Shown in pieces: positions 1 through 6,238 of a stretch of 11,413 bases of DNA. Location: assembly GCA_900555165.1 (NCBI GenBank), contig USKE01000039.1, positions 1 to 11,413 of the forward strand. The letters are read 5' to 3'. The DNA is from an uncultured Porphyromonadaceae bacterium. GTDB lineage: Bacteria > Bacteroidota > Bacteroidia > Bacteroidales > Muribaculaceae. The notes below the pieces were generated by a model. The model saw nothing but the letters and a program-made list of their open reading frames with translations. It made no database searches and was not told the DNA's origin. Each line of letters begins with the position of its first letter. Positions within the stretch are counted from its first letter, which is position 1. The position numbers were made by a program, and so were the translations under genes.

Positions 1-176
1 GGACCGGGGGAAATAAGCACACCGTCATATTCGTCCAGCACAGAGGCATCTGAGGGGTCTATTGCGTCGTTGCGCACCACATCGACCGTCGCTCCCAAGG
101 TTTTCAGATATCCAACGATGGTGTATACGAAAGAATCGTAATTGTCCACCACCACAATGCGTGCCGAATCCGTCAT
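1..176 (-). CDS. Glutamine amidotransferase component II of anthranilate or aminodeoxychorismate synthase (TrpG/PabA type), 5' fragment
   Basis: Fifty-eight codons plus two bases of the N-terminal end are present; the gene runs off the left edge. The translation has the class-I amidotransferase opening of the TrpG/PabA family: a hydrophobic strand IVVV, then DNYDSFVYTIVGYL at residues 11-24, VVRND at 33-37 and DGVLISPGP at 51-59, where the oxyanion-loop PGPG motif begins. Family members supply ammonia from glutamine to chorismate in tryptophan or folate synthesis. The catalytic Cys-His-Glu lies beyond the edge, so trpG and pabA cannot be told apart. The ATG at 174-176 is preceded by GAGGAG four bases upstream, a Shine-Dalgarno sequence unlike nearly all the ribosomal genes in this window. 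The DNYDSFVYT...GYL form resembles actinobacterial (bifidobacterial) proteins as I remember them, whereas Bacteroidota versions usually read DNYDSFTYNL; this origin is inference. Confidence 0.8.
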   Translation of the reverse strand, partial: MTDSARIVVVDNYDSFVYTIVGYLKTLGATVDVVRNDAIDPSDASVLDEYDGVLISPG

Positions 177-200
177 GACGCTCCTCGTCTCGTTCTGATT

Positions 201-237
201 ATGGGATGGCACCGGCGAGCGCCGACCGTCATCCCAT
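201..237. repeat. Imperfect palindrome between the two left-end gene fragments
   Basis: ATGGGATG at 201-208 is repeated inverted as CATCCCAT at 230-237, and GGC/GCC pairs close an inner stem around a short loop. It sits between the end of the membrane-tail fragment (272) and the amidotransferase start (176). No T-run follows on either strand, so it is not a clear intrinsic terminator. Confidence 0.4.
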
Positions 238-751
238 GCGTTCCCATTATCGCCGCCAACCGGCCATGCCGCTAATCGACCGCGTAATTCGACATGCTTT
301 GCAGGATGGGGATGTTGCTTGCCGCCCATGGGCACGCCCACTGAATCAGCGACACGCTGACGATGAACAGCAGCAGTATCAGCAGCCACAGCAACAGCCG
401 TATCAGCAGGGACAGCAGCAGTATCAGCAGGGATACCAGCAGGGGTATCAGCACGGCTATCAGCAGCAACCCCAGTACACACAGTACACCCAGCAGATCT
501 ATTACGAGCGCCCGCGCTCGAACGGTCTCGGCATGGCCGGATTCATACTGTCGCTCTGCGCGCTCATATTCTGCTGGGTGCCGGTGCTCGACATCATTCT
601 TTGGGTGCTCGGCCTGGTATTCTCGCTGATAGGCATCTTCAAGGCTCCGCGCGGTTTTGCCGTGGCAGGCCTGAGCATCTCACTGCTTGTGATCATCACG
701 GCCATCATAGGATTCCTGATTTTCGGTGCGGCCCTGATAGCGATAGGCTGA
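206..751 (+). CDS. Gln/Tyr-rich DUF4190-like small membrane protein, N-terminus doubtful
   Basis: The open frame gives 181 residues. Residues 54-100 are a low-complexity Q/Y/G repeat (units such as QQYQQG). A short YYERPRSNG linker follows, then a DUF4190-type membrane module at about 107-181: a hydrophobic hairpin from GLGMAGFILSL through WVPVLDIILWVLGLVFSLIG, the IFKAPRGFAVAGL turn, and a last helix ending GAALIAIG. The hydrophilic repeat probably projects on one side of the membrane; function is unknown. Frequent ATA isoleucine codons fit a Bacteroidales host. The first ~53 residues are Arg/His/Pro-rich, unlike the rest, and are antisense to the membrane-tail fragment; no ATG or Shine-Dalgarno lies next to the Q-rich part. 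I infer that the true start was lost at the junction and that the ATG at 206 is accidental. The stop is 6 bp from the stop of the convergent thioesterase. Confidence 0.6.
   Translation: MAPASADRHPMRSHYRRQPAMPLIDRVIRHALQDGDVACRPWARPLNQRHADDEQQQYQQPQQQPYQQGQQQYQQGYQQGYQHGYQQQPQYTQYTQQIYYERPRSNGLGMAGFILSLCALIFCWVPVLDIILWVLGLVFSLIGIFKAPRGFAVAGLSISLLVIITAIIGFLIFGAALIAIG
272..360 (-). pseudogene. C-terminal fragment of an unidentified membrane-tail protein
   Basis: Read leftward, the frame gives the tail SVSLIQWACPWAASNIPILQ followed by SMSNYAVD and a TAG stop at 272-274. It looks like the end of a transmembrane helix followed by a short polar tail. The frame stays open further right only because it runs antisense through the CAG repeats of the plus-strand gene, giving a meaningless Leu-rich stretch, so the 5' boundary near 360 is approximate. 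It has the same direction as the amidotransferase fragment and ends 95 bp before it, as expected of two consecutive genes. In actinobacteria a sortase or other membrane-protein gene often lies near this amidotransferase, but I cannot identify the family. It is most likely cut by the junction described at 340-370. Confidence 0.35.
340..370. other. Probable sequence junction (assembly chimera or recombination breakpoint)
   Basis: Two unrelated genes lose their expected ends here. The plus-strand DUF4190-like gene has a sensible Gln-rich sequence only from about 362 onward, and the minus-strand membrane-tail gene has sensible sequence only left of about 360. To the left a gene starts with a Shine-Dalgarno sequence and an actinobacterial-looking amidotransferase; to the right everything fits Bacteroidota. 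The exact position cannot be fixed by eye, because the CAG-rich sequence could provide microhomology. Confidence 0.5.
365..474 (+). repeat. CAG/TAT-rich imperfect tandem repeat encoding poly-Q/Y/G
   Basis: Repeated units of the kind TATCAGCAGGG, CAGCAGCAG and GGGTATCAGCA follow one another inside the DUF4190-like gene. They encode the Gln/Tyr/Gly-rich segment. Such tracts can change length by slippage and can mislead assemblers. Confidence 0.7.
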
Positions 752-757
752 CCCCGC

Positions 758-1546
758 TCAGCGAGGCGAGAACGTAAGCACGGCCCGGCAAAGCGCCCTG
801 TCACCGTTGACAAGCTCGGCGTATGTCGGGCCCTGCTGTATGCCGCCGGCTGAGTCGGGCGACTGCGAGAGGCGCACGTCGACCGGCTCGTCATAATACG
901 CCTCGTGCAGATATGCGATCTCAAACCGCGTGAGGCGGTTGCGGTCGTGGAAGTCGAGCGACCACTGGTTTAACAGCAGTTCGATGTAGCGCGACGAGTT
1001 CACATGCCGGTTGAAGTCGATGTCGCAGTAGGTAAACCTGTATGGCGCCGAAACATATTCGGCAAGCGGACGCAGACGCCCCGCCTTCGGCACCGGACAG
1101 CGGTCGGGCAGCGCCACAGCCTCAATCCACGCCATGCGCGAGATATCGCCGGCGCCGCGGGTAACGGTGTCGAGAACGGCCCAGACGGTGCGCGCCCACC
1201 CGAGGATGTTCCCCTCGGCGTCATAGAAACAGAAGTCGCGCTCAGAGAACATGCGGTTAACCGTGGCCACCCAGGTCTCGACACGGTATGTCTCGTTTAC
1301 GCCCGGATAGCGCGTCATCTCCACGGCCACGCGCGAGAGCACCCAGGTCTGGTTATAGCCCACCAGGTCGGCATAGCCGATGCCAAGCTCGTTTGCATGC
1401 AGGGTAGCCACCTCTATCAGGCGGTTTATGAGCAGCGTCAGGGGCATGCGCTGCTGGGGGTTGCACTCGGCCGGAGTAAGGAAATATGTGCGCTCGAAAA
1501 GCCGGGGTTTCCCCTGCGCGAGCGCCTCGTGTTCAGGATTCATCAT
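758..1546 (-). CDS. Acyl-ACP thioesterase (FatA/FatB-type, double hotdog)
   Basis: This 262-residue protein should hydrolyse acyl-acyl-carrier-protein to release free fatty acid in the cytoplasm, the reaction of PF01643-type thioesterases. The N-terminal hotdog runs from about residue 15: FERTYFLTPAECNPQQRM, then the long helix LLINRLIEVATLHANELG (39-56), TWVLSRVAVEM (67-77) and the strand-rich part to WARTVWAVLD. The second hotdog starts near PYRFTYCDIDFNRHVN; DFNRHVN at 177-183 is the family's active-site Asn/His motif, followed by SSRYIELLLNQW. Length is normal for bacterial members. Homology begins by residue ~15, so a start much downstream of the ATG at 1544-1546 is unlikely (a second ATG follows immediately). 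The start lies only 10 bp from the terminator U-tract behind rplQ, leaving no room for a separate promoter. No Shine-Dalgarno is present, as usual for Bacteroidota. Confidence 0.88.
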   Translation of the reverse strand: MMNPEHEALAQGKPRLFERTYFLTPAECNPQQRMPLTLLINRLIEVATLHANELGIGYADLVGYNQTWVLSRVAVEMTRYPGVNETYRVETWVATVNRMFSERDFCFYDAEGNILGWARTVWAVLDTVTRGAGDISRMAWIEAVALPDRCPVPKAGRLRPLAEYVSAPYRFTYCDIDFNRHVNSSRYIELLLNQWSLDFHDRNRLTRFEIAYLHEAYYDEPVDVRLSQSPDSAGGIQQGPTYAELVNGDRALCRAVLTFSPR

Positions 1547-1556
1547 ATCGAAAATG

Positions 1557-1599
1557 AAAACGGCGGTGTGTCAGCGTTTGTTGACACACCGCCGGTTTT
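1557..1599. terminator. Bidirectional intrinsic terminator after rplQ
   Basis: A perfect 13 bp stem, CGGCGGTGTGTCA at 1561-1573 with its complement at 1582-1594, encloses an 8-base loop. On the minus strand it is followed by TTTT (complement of 1557-1560) and on the plus strand by GTTTTA (1595-1600), so it could work both ways. It lies 62 bp beyond the rplQ stop and should end the ribosomal transcript. It is also immediately upstream of the thioesterase start. Confidence 0.85.
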
Positions 1600-1656
1600 A
1601 TCGGCATACTCCCGGAGCACGGCCGGCAGGCTCGGCGCCGGGATCAGCCGTGCGGA

Positions 1657-2151
1657 TTATTCAGCTGCTGCCTCGTCGGCCTTGGGAGCCTCTTCTGCTT
1701 TGGGAGCCTCGGCCTCAGCCTTGGGAGCGGCCTTGGCACCGCGGCGTGTGCGGCGGGTCTTCTTGGCCTCTTTCTTATCCTTGAGCATGTTCTCGTTGTA
1801 GTCAACGAGCTCGATGAAGCATGTCTGGGCGTTGTCGCCGAGACGGTTGCCGGTCTTGAGGATGCGGGTGTAGCCACCGGGACGGTCGGCGATCTTCTGC
1901 GAGATCTCGCGGAAAAGCTCGGTGACGGCATATTTGTTCTGGAGATAAGAGAACACCAGACGGCGGTTGGCCATGGTGTCGTTCTTGGCGCGGTTGATCA
2001 GCGGCTCGGCATATACACGCAGTGCTTTGGCCTTGGCCAGAGTGGTGAAGATGCGCTTGTGCTGGATCAGCGAGACGGTCATGTTGGCGAGCAGGGCGTC
2101 GCGATGGGCCTTCTTGCGCGAGAGGTGGTTGAAGCTTTTATTATGTCTCAT
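1657..2151 (-). CDS. rplQ: 50S ribosomal protein L17 with extended acidic/basic tail
   Basis: Residues 1-~125 are a typical bL17: [20 protein letters not shown] at the start, then [29 protein letters not shown], and [18 protein letters not shown] near the end of the core. L17 binds 23S rRNA near the polypeptide exit region of the large subunit. The protein has 164 residues against about 120-130 in most bacteria; the extra ~40 are a low-complexity tail of KKTRRTRRG followed by Ala/Glu/Lys/Pro repeats ([12 protein letters not shown]). Such extended L17 proteins are familiar in Bacteroidota, so I do not read it as a fusion. Its ATG overlaps the rpoA stop by four bases (ATGA at 2148-2151), which implies translational coupling. 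It is the last gene of the operon. Confidence 0.97.
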   Translation of the reverse strand: MRHNKSFNHLSRKKAHRDALLANMTVSLIQHKRIFTTLAKAKALRVYAEPLINRAKNDTMANRRLVFSYLQNKYAVTELFREISQKIADRPGGYTRILKTGNRLGDNAQTCFIELVDYNENMLKDKKEAKKTRRTRRGAKAAPKAEAEAPKAEEAPKADEAAAE

Positions 2152-3152
2152 CGTTGTGGTTCTTCTTTGTCAAGTTTGTATTTTGAGATATCCATACCGA
2201 ACGACAGGCCCAGGTTGGCGAGCAGGTCGTCGAGTTCCGTGAGTGACTTCTTGCCGAAGTTACGGAATTTGAGGAGGTCGGTCTTATTGAACACCACGAG
2301 TTCGCCGAGAGTCTCGACCTCGGCGCTCTTGAGGCAGTTGAGGGCGCGCACCGACAGGTCCATGTCGACCAGTTTGGTCTTCAGGAGCTGACGCATGTGC
2401 AACACTTCCTCGTCAAATTCCTCGGCGCCGTCGGTGTCTGTGGTCTCGATGGTGATCTTCTCGTCAGAGAAGAGCATCAGGTGGTAGATCAGAATCTTGG
2501 CGGCCTCCTTGAGGGCGTCCTGCGGAAGGATCGAGCCGTTGGTGGTGATTTCAATAATGAGCTTCTCGTAGTCGGTCTTCTGGTCAACGCGGAAGTTTTC
2601 AACGGCGTACTTCACGTTCTTGATCGGGGTGTAGATCGAGTCGATGGCCAGAGTCTGGATATCGGTGATCTCGAGCTGGTTCTCGTCGGCGGGAACCCAA
2701 CCGCGACCCTTGTTGATTGTGACTTCGAGATTGAAGCTTGCCTCAGGATCCAAATGACAAATGACTTCATCGGGGTTGAGCACCTCGAAACCCGAAAGGG
2801 CCTTGCCAATATCACCGGCCTTGAACACCTCCTTGCCTGACACGTTGATGACGGCTTTTTCGGTGTCATGGTCCTCGGTGATCTGTTTCAGATCAACCTT
2901 CTTGAGGTTGAGGATGATGTTTGTAACATCCTCCTTCACTCCGGGAATGGTATCGAACTCGTGTTTTACGCCGTCGATCTTGATAGCGGAGATTGCATAG
3001 CCTTCGAGTGACGAAAGCAGAACGCGACGCAGGGCGTTGCCCACAGTGATACCATAGCCGGGCTCCAAGGGCTTGAACTCGAATTTGCCGTAGAAGCTGT
3101 TTGCCTCTAACATCACAACCTTGTCAGGTTTCTGGAAAGCTAAAATAGCCAT
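2148..3152 (-). CDS. rpoA: DNA-directed RNA polymerase subunit alpha
   Basis: This is a full-length 334-residue alpha subunit. The N-terminal dimerisation and assembly domain spans about 1-235 and contains [20 protein letters not shown] (30-49), the loop that nucleates beta/beta-prime assembly. An acidic linker (DGAEEFDEE, 241-249) leads to the C-terminal domain at about 264-320, with [10 protein letters not shown] (266-275; R269 matches the DNA-binding arginine of the E. coli protein) and the helix-hairpin-helix part [15 protein letters not shown]. The CTD contacts upstream DNA and activators. The ATG at 3150-3152 is preceded by an A-rich leader without Shine-Dalgarno, 22 bp after rpsD. The gene overlaps rplQ by ATGA. 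Confidence 0.98.
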   Translation of the reverse strand: MAILAFQKPDKVVMLEANSFYGKFEFKPLEPGYGITVGNALRRVLLSSLEGYAISAIKIDGVKHEFDTIPGVKEDVTNIILNLKKVDLKQITEDHDTEKAVINVSGKEVFKAGDIGKALSGFEVLNPDEVICHLDPEASFNLEVTINKGRGWVPADENQLEITDIQTLAIDSIYTPIKNVKYAVENFRVDQKTDYEKLIIEITTNGSILPQDALKEAAKILIYHLMLFSDEKITIETTDTDGAEEFDEEVLHMRQLLKTKLVDMDLSVRALNCLKSAEVETLGELVVFNKTDLLKFRNFGKKSLTELDDLLANLGLSFGMDISKYKLDKEEPQR

Positions 3153-3174
3153 GGATCTTTTGGATTAAAATTGA

Positions 3175-3780
3175 TTACTTAGAGTAGAGCTCGACGATGA
3201 GTTGCTCCTTGATGTTCTCGGGGATGTCCTCGCGGGTGGGGACATGGAGCAGCTTGCCGGCCTTGGCTGACTCATCCCATTCGATCCAGGGATATTTGGC
3301 GTGGTTGAAACCTGCCAGGTTGTCGGCGATGACCTCGAGCGATTTCGACTTCTCGCGCACGGCAACGATGTCACCGGGCTGTACCGAGTAAGAGGGGATG
3401 TTGACCACTTTGCCGTTTACGGTCACGTGCTTGTGGAGCACGAGCTGACGGGCGGCGGCACGTGTGGGGGCGATGCCCAGACGGTAAACCATATTGTCGA
3501 GACGGCTCTCAAGGAGCTGGAGCAGGATCTCGCCGGTGATGCCCTTCATGGCCGAAGCCTTCTTGAAGAGGTTGCGGAACTGGCGCTCGAGCACACCGTA
3601 TGTATATTTGGCCTTCTGTTTCTCACGGAGCTGTGTGCCGTACTCCGAAGTTTTGCGGCGACGGTTCTGACCGTGCTGGCCGGGGGGGAAGTTGCGGCGG
3701 CTCAGGATTTTGTCTTCGCCAAAGATGGGTTCCCCGAATTTGCGTGCGATTTTGGTCTTGGGACCTGTGTATCTTGCCAT
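3175..3780 (-). CDS. rpsD: 30S ribosomal protein S4
   Basis: At 201 residues this is a standard-length uS4. It opens [20 protein letters not shown] and continues with NFPPGQHG. The S4 RNA-binding fold contains [20 protein letters not shown] and [22 protein letters not shown], and the end is [10 protein letters not shown]. No N-terminal zinc-cysteine cluster is present, so it is the zinc-free form. S4 is a primary 16S rRNA binder that starts 30S body assembly. In E. coli it also represses the alpha operon; whether it does so here is unknown, though a hairpin-rich gap of 175 bp lies just upstream. Confidence 0.97.
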   Translation of the reverse strand: MARYTGPKTKIARKFGEPIFGEDKILSRRNFPPGQHGQNRRRKTSEYGTQLREKQKAKYTYGVLERQFRNLFKKASAMKGITGEILLQLLESRLDNMVYRLGIAPTRAAARQLVLHKHVTVNGKVVNIPSYSVQPGDIVAVREKSKSLEVIADNLAGFNHAKYPWIEWDESAKAGKLLHVPTREDIPENIKEQLIVELYSK

Positions 3781-3920
3781 TGTGGGTTTTCTCTTTATGT
3801 GCCGCGGCGGTGTGTGCCTGCCGTGTGCCCGTGAGGACTGCGGCGGCGGCCGCGACTGAGTTTTATGTTTAGTGAAGGATTAACTGTGGTCTGGCGGAAC
3901 TGGGGGCTGTGTGACCGCGC

Positions 3921-3951
3921 CGGCACGAGTGCCGTGCGCCGGGTGCCCGGC
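3921..3951 (-). repeat. Two tandem hairpins just downstream of rpsK
   Basis: CGGCAC/GTGCCG (3921-3934) and GCCGGG/CCCGGC (3938-3951) form two perfect 6 bp stems starting four bases after the rpsK stop. There is no U-run, so termination is unlikely. They could stabilise the upstream message end or bind a regulator. They occupy the start of the 175 bp gap (3781-3955) between rpsK and rpsD, which otherwise holds GC-rich sequence without a gene. Confidence 0.5.
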
Positions 3952-3955
3952 CCGA

Positions 3956-4345
3956 TCAGACGCGACGACGTTTCGGAGGACGGCAGCCGTTGTGGGGCAG
4001 CGGTGTAACGTCGATGATTTCGGTGACTTCGATGCCCATGCCGTGAACGGTGCGGATGGCTGACTCGCGGCCGTTGCCGGGACCTTTCACGTATGCCTTT
4101 ACTTTGCGCAGGCCGAGGTCGTAAGCGACCTTGCCGCAATCCTGGGCGGCCATCTGGGCGGCGTAGGGGGTGTTCTTCTTAGAACCGCGGAAACCCATCT
4201 TACCGGCCGAAGACCATGAAATCACCTGTCCTTCGCTGTTGGCTAAGCACACGATGATGTTATTGAATGACGAGTGAACGTGAAGCTGGCCGGCGGCATC
4301 AACCTTGACGTTTCTCTTTTTAGCTGCGACTGTTTTTTTTGCCAT
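3956..4345 (-). CDS. rpsK: 30S ribosomal protein S11
   Basis: The 129-residue protein is a complete uS11. It has a basic start [19 protein letters not shown], then [40 protein letters not shown], the [20 protein letters not shown] segment, and the C-terminal [11 protein letters not shown] that contacts rRNA at the 30S platform. Length is normal. The ATG at 4343-4345 follows an A/C-rich leader without Shine-Dalgarno. It sits 72 bp after rpsM in the standard alpha-operon order. Confidence 0.98.
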   Translation of the reverse strand: MAKKTVAAKKRNVKVDAAGQLHVHSSFNNIIVCLANSEGQVISWSSAGKMGFRGSKKNTPYAAQMAAQDCGKVAYDLGLRKVKAYVKGPGNGRESAIRTVHGMGIEVTEIIDVTPLPHNGCRPPKRRRV

Positions 4346-4417
4346 GTCTGTTGTGTTGTGGTTACGTGGCCCCGGATGAAGATTTGCGGAGAGACCGGGG
4401 CGCTGGCGTTGGCGTTA

Positions 4418-4798
4418 TTATTTAGTGGCTTTTTTCTTGTTAGCAACGGTTTTCTTGCGGCCCTTGCGGGTGCGGGCGTTGTTCTTGGTCGACTGACCGC
4501 GCACGGGCAGACCGTTGCGGTGACGGATGCCGCGGTAGCAGCCGATATCCATCAGTCGCTTGATGTGGAGCTGGGTCTCGGCGCGCAGGTCACCCTCGAC
4601 CTTGTAGTCGGCCTGGATTACCTCACGTACTTTGGCGGCCTGGTCGTCGGTCCAGTCCTTTACTTTGATGTTTACATCCACGCCTGCCTTTTCCAGGATG
4701 GTCTTGGAGGCTGAACGGCCGATGCCGTAGATGTAGGTCAAGGCGATTTCGCCTCGTTTGTTCTGGGGGAGGTCAACTCCCACGATTCTTACTGCCAT
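4418..4798 (-). CDS. rpsM: 30S ribosomal protein S13
   Basis: The start is taken at the ATG at 4796-4798, giving 126 residues that open [20 protein letters not shown], as uS13 does. A longer open frame reaching 4903 only adds GC-rich intergenic translation and is rejected. Features are the helix-two-turn-helix [20 protein letters not shown], then [38 protein letters not shown] and a Lys-rich tail. S13 sits in the 30S head and contacts the P-site tRNA and L5 across the subunit interface. It is the first gene of the alpha block, and a -7-like element lies 29-36 bp upstream of its ATG. Confidence 0.97.
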   Translation of the reverse strand: MAVRIVGVDLPQNKRGEIALTYIYGIGRSASKTILEKAGVDVNIKVKDWTDDQAAKVREVIQADYKVEGDLRAETQLHIKRLMDIGCYRGIRHRNGLPVRGQSTKNNARTRKGRKKTVANKKKATK

Positions 4799-4826
4799 AA
4801 AAATTTGATGGTTTTCTATTAAGTCG

Positions 4827-4834
4827 CAAAAATA
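4827..4834 (-). promoter_or_regulatory. Possible Bacteroidota -7 box for the rpsM-rplQ block
   Basis: The minus strand reads TATTTTTG here, a full match to the TAnnTTTG consensus of Bacteroidota primary-sigma promoters. Transcription would begin around 4820, about 20 bases before the rpsM ATG. No TTTG-like -33 box is found at the standard spacing (the region near 4854-4857 is GC-rich), so the call is tentative. Confidence 0.35.
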
Positions 4835-4950
4835 ATTGTGAGCCGGGGGTGTCGGTGTGCCCGGCGGCTCGCTCGCTGTGCGGGCCCGGCCGTGTGGCTT
4901 CATTAGTTCCGTCGCCGGGGCGGGCGGGAGGGAGTGGCGCCGTCCGACGA

Positions 4951-4971
4951 GGCTTAATATCCTGTTAAGCC
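4951..4971 (-). repeat. AT-containing hairpin downstream of rpmJ
   Basis: GGCTTAA (4951-4957) and TTAAGCC (4965-4971) form a perfect 7 bp stem with a 7-base loop, starting 22 bp beyond the rpmJ stop. No U-run follows. It could be a processing or weak termination site between the spc and alpha blocks; the rest of this 195 bp gap (4799-4993) is GC-rich and shows no gene. Confidence 0.45.
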
Positions 4972-4993
4972 GCGTGGGGCGCCGCAGGCGGTA

Positions 4994-5110
4994 TTATCCT
5001 TGACGCTGTTTGTTTTTGGGATTCTTTTTGTTGATCACATAAAGACGGCCCTTGCGGCGTACGATTTTGTCGTCGGCAGAGCGCTTTTTGATCGATGCGC
5101 GTACTTTCAT
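4994..5110 (-). CDS. rpmJ: 50S ribosomal protein L36, zinc-free form
   Basis: A 38-codon gene starts at the ATG at 5108-5110 and ends with TAA at 4994-4996. The translation opens [20 protein letters not shown], then [18 protein letters not shown]. This matches bL36 in length and at both ends (MKVRAS and KQRQG). The Cys/His zinc ligands of the E. coli-type protein are all replaced, so this is a C-minus L36 that should not bind zinc. L36 stabilises 23S rRNA in the large subunit. It lies between infA (38 bp upstream) and rpsM, the usual place. Confidence 0.95.
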   Translation of the reverse strand: MKVRASIKKRSADDKIVRRKGRLYVINKKNPKNKQRQG

Positions 5111-5148
5111 CTCTTTTGTGGATTATTTGGGATATTGTAGTTGTATCG

Positions 5149-5367
5149 TTATTTGTAACGGAACGATATGCGCCCTTTCGAAAGGTCGTAGGGCGACATC
5201 TCGACGCGCACACGGTCGCCGGGGAGAATCTTGATGTAATGCATGCGCATTTTCCCGGAGATGTGGGCGGTGATTTCGTGGCCGTTCTCGAGTTCCACGC
5301 GGAACATGGCGTTCGAGAGTGCCTCGAGGATCACGCCGTCCTGTTCGATAGCTGACTGTTTTGCCAT
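5149..5367 (-). CDS. infA: Translation initiation factor IF-1
   Basis: The 72-residue length is exactly that of bacterial IF1. The sequence begins [20 protein letters not shown] and continues with [20 protein letters not shown], then [20 protein letters not shown] and [11 protein letters not shown], the single S1-like OB fold. IF1 occupies the 30S A site and helps IF2 and IF3 select the initiator tRNA. It is placed between map (43 bp upstream) and rpmJ, as in other Bacteroidota spc operons. Confidence 0.98.
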   Translation of the reverse strand: MAKQSAIEQDGVILEALSNAMFRVELENGHEITAHISGKMRMHYIKILPGDRVRVEMSPYDLSKGRISFRYK

Positions 5368-5410
5368 GCGGTCTGGTTAAGTGGTTTGATGTCTGTTGCG
5401 GTTCTGATTC

Positions 5411-6193
5411 TCAGATAAAGCGGTCGCCGAGGGCCTCGCGTACGGGCTCGAAGGTGGTAAGCACCTCGGTCTCGCCGTCGTGTATGCAGATGGTGTGCTC
5501 GTAGTGGGCCGAGGGCTTGCGGTCGCGGGTGCGGGTGGTCCAGCCGTCGCGGTCGATGACGATGTTGCGGCTGCCGAGGTTGATCATCGGCTCGATGCAG
5601 ATGCACATGCCGTTCTTGATCAGCGGGCCGGTGCCGCGGCGCCCGTAATTGGGCACTTCAGGGTCTTCGTGCATCTTGCGGCCGATGCCGTGTCCGCACA
5701 TCTCGCGCACCACCGAATAGCCGTGGTGCTCGGCATAGGTCTGCACGGCCGAGGCGATGTCGCCGATGCGTTTGCCTTCGCGGCAGGCCTCGATGCCCTT
5801 GTAAAGCGACTCCTTTGTCACGCGGCAGAGCGCCATCACTTTCTCGTCGACTTCGCCGACGGGGAAGGTGTAGCACATGTCGCCGTTGAAACCGTTGATC
5901 TCGGCCACGAGATCGACGCCCACGATGTCGCCCTCGCGCAGGGTGTAGTTCGAGGGGAAACCGTGAACCACGACGTCGTTGACCTCGATGCAGCAGGTGC
6001 CGGGGAATCCGCCGTAACCCAGACACGCCGGCCGACCGCCATTGTCAAGGATGTACTCCCTGGCAATGGTGTCGAGGCGGTGGGTCGTCACACCCGGAGC
6101 CACGGCCTTGGCGACTTCGCCGAGCGTGCGCGAGGCCAGGTCGGCCGCCACACGCATCAGTTCGAGCTCTTCGGGTGTCTTGAGATAAATCAT
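5411..6193 (-). CDS. map: Methionine aminopeptidase, type I
   Basis: This 260-residue protein is a complete pita-bread MetAP that removes the initiator methionine from nascent proteins. The substrate-loop histidine is H77 (VVVHGFPS). Metal ligands are D94 (VGVDLVAE), D105 (FNGDMCYTF), H168 (CGHGIGRKMHEDP), E201 (CIEPM) and E232 (YEHT), all in place. There is no N-terminal zinc-finger extension, so it is the short type Ia form. It starts at the ATG at 6191-6193 with an A-rich leader, 45 bp after secY. Its position between secY and infA ties production of the enzyme to ribosome synthesis. Confidence 0.97.
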   Translation of the reverse strand: MIYLKTPEELELMRVAADLASRTLGEVAKAVAPGVTTHRLDTIAREYILDNGGRPACLGYGGFPGTCCIEVNDVVVHGFPSNYTLREGDIVGVDLVAEINGFNGDMCYTFPVGEVDEKVMALCRVTKESLYKGIEACREGKRIGDIASAVQTYAEHHGYSVVREMCGHGIGRKMHEDPEVPNYGRRGTGPLIKNGMCICIEPMINLGSRNIVIDRDGWTTRTRDRKPSAHYEHTICIHDGETEVLTTFEPVREALGDRFI

Positions 6194-6238
6194 GCTTAGG
6201 ATTGATTTTTATCGGGGAATCTTGTCGCGGGGGCCGAA

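Noticed and set aside
206..364. N-terminal 53 residues of the plus-strand DUF4190-like frame as genuine protein
   Set aside because: The stretch is Arg/His/Pro-rich, lies antisense to a better-looking membrane-tail fragment, and has no similarity in style to the Q-rich part; the start at 206 is probably accidental.
272..469. 65-residue Leu-rich minus-strand frame as a complete small membrane protein
   Set aside because: Its long Leu run is just the antisense reading of CAG repeats; only the last ~28 residues look like real protein.
365..474. CRISPR-like or tandem-repeat array in the CAG-rich region
   Set aside because: The units are short, irregular and in frame with the coding sequence; there are no spacers.
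3921..3951. Intrinsic terminator after rpsK
   Set aside because: The stems are good, but no U-run follows and rpsD, rpoA and rplQ continue downstream in the same direction.
4799..4903. Longer N-terminus for rpsM
   Set aside because: The extra 35 residues translate a GC-rich spacer and the -7-like box; uS13 starts MAVRI at 4798.
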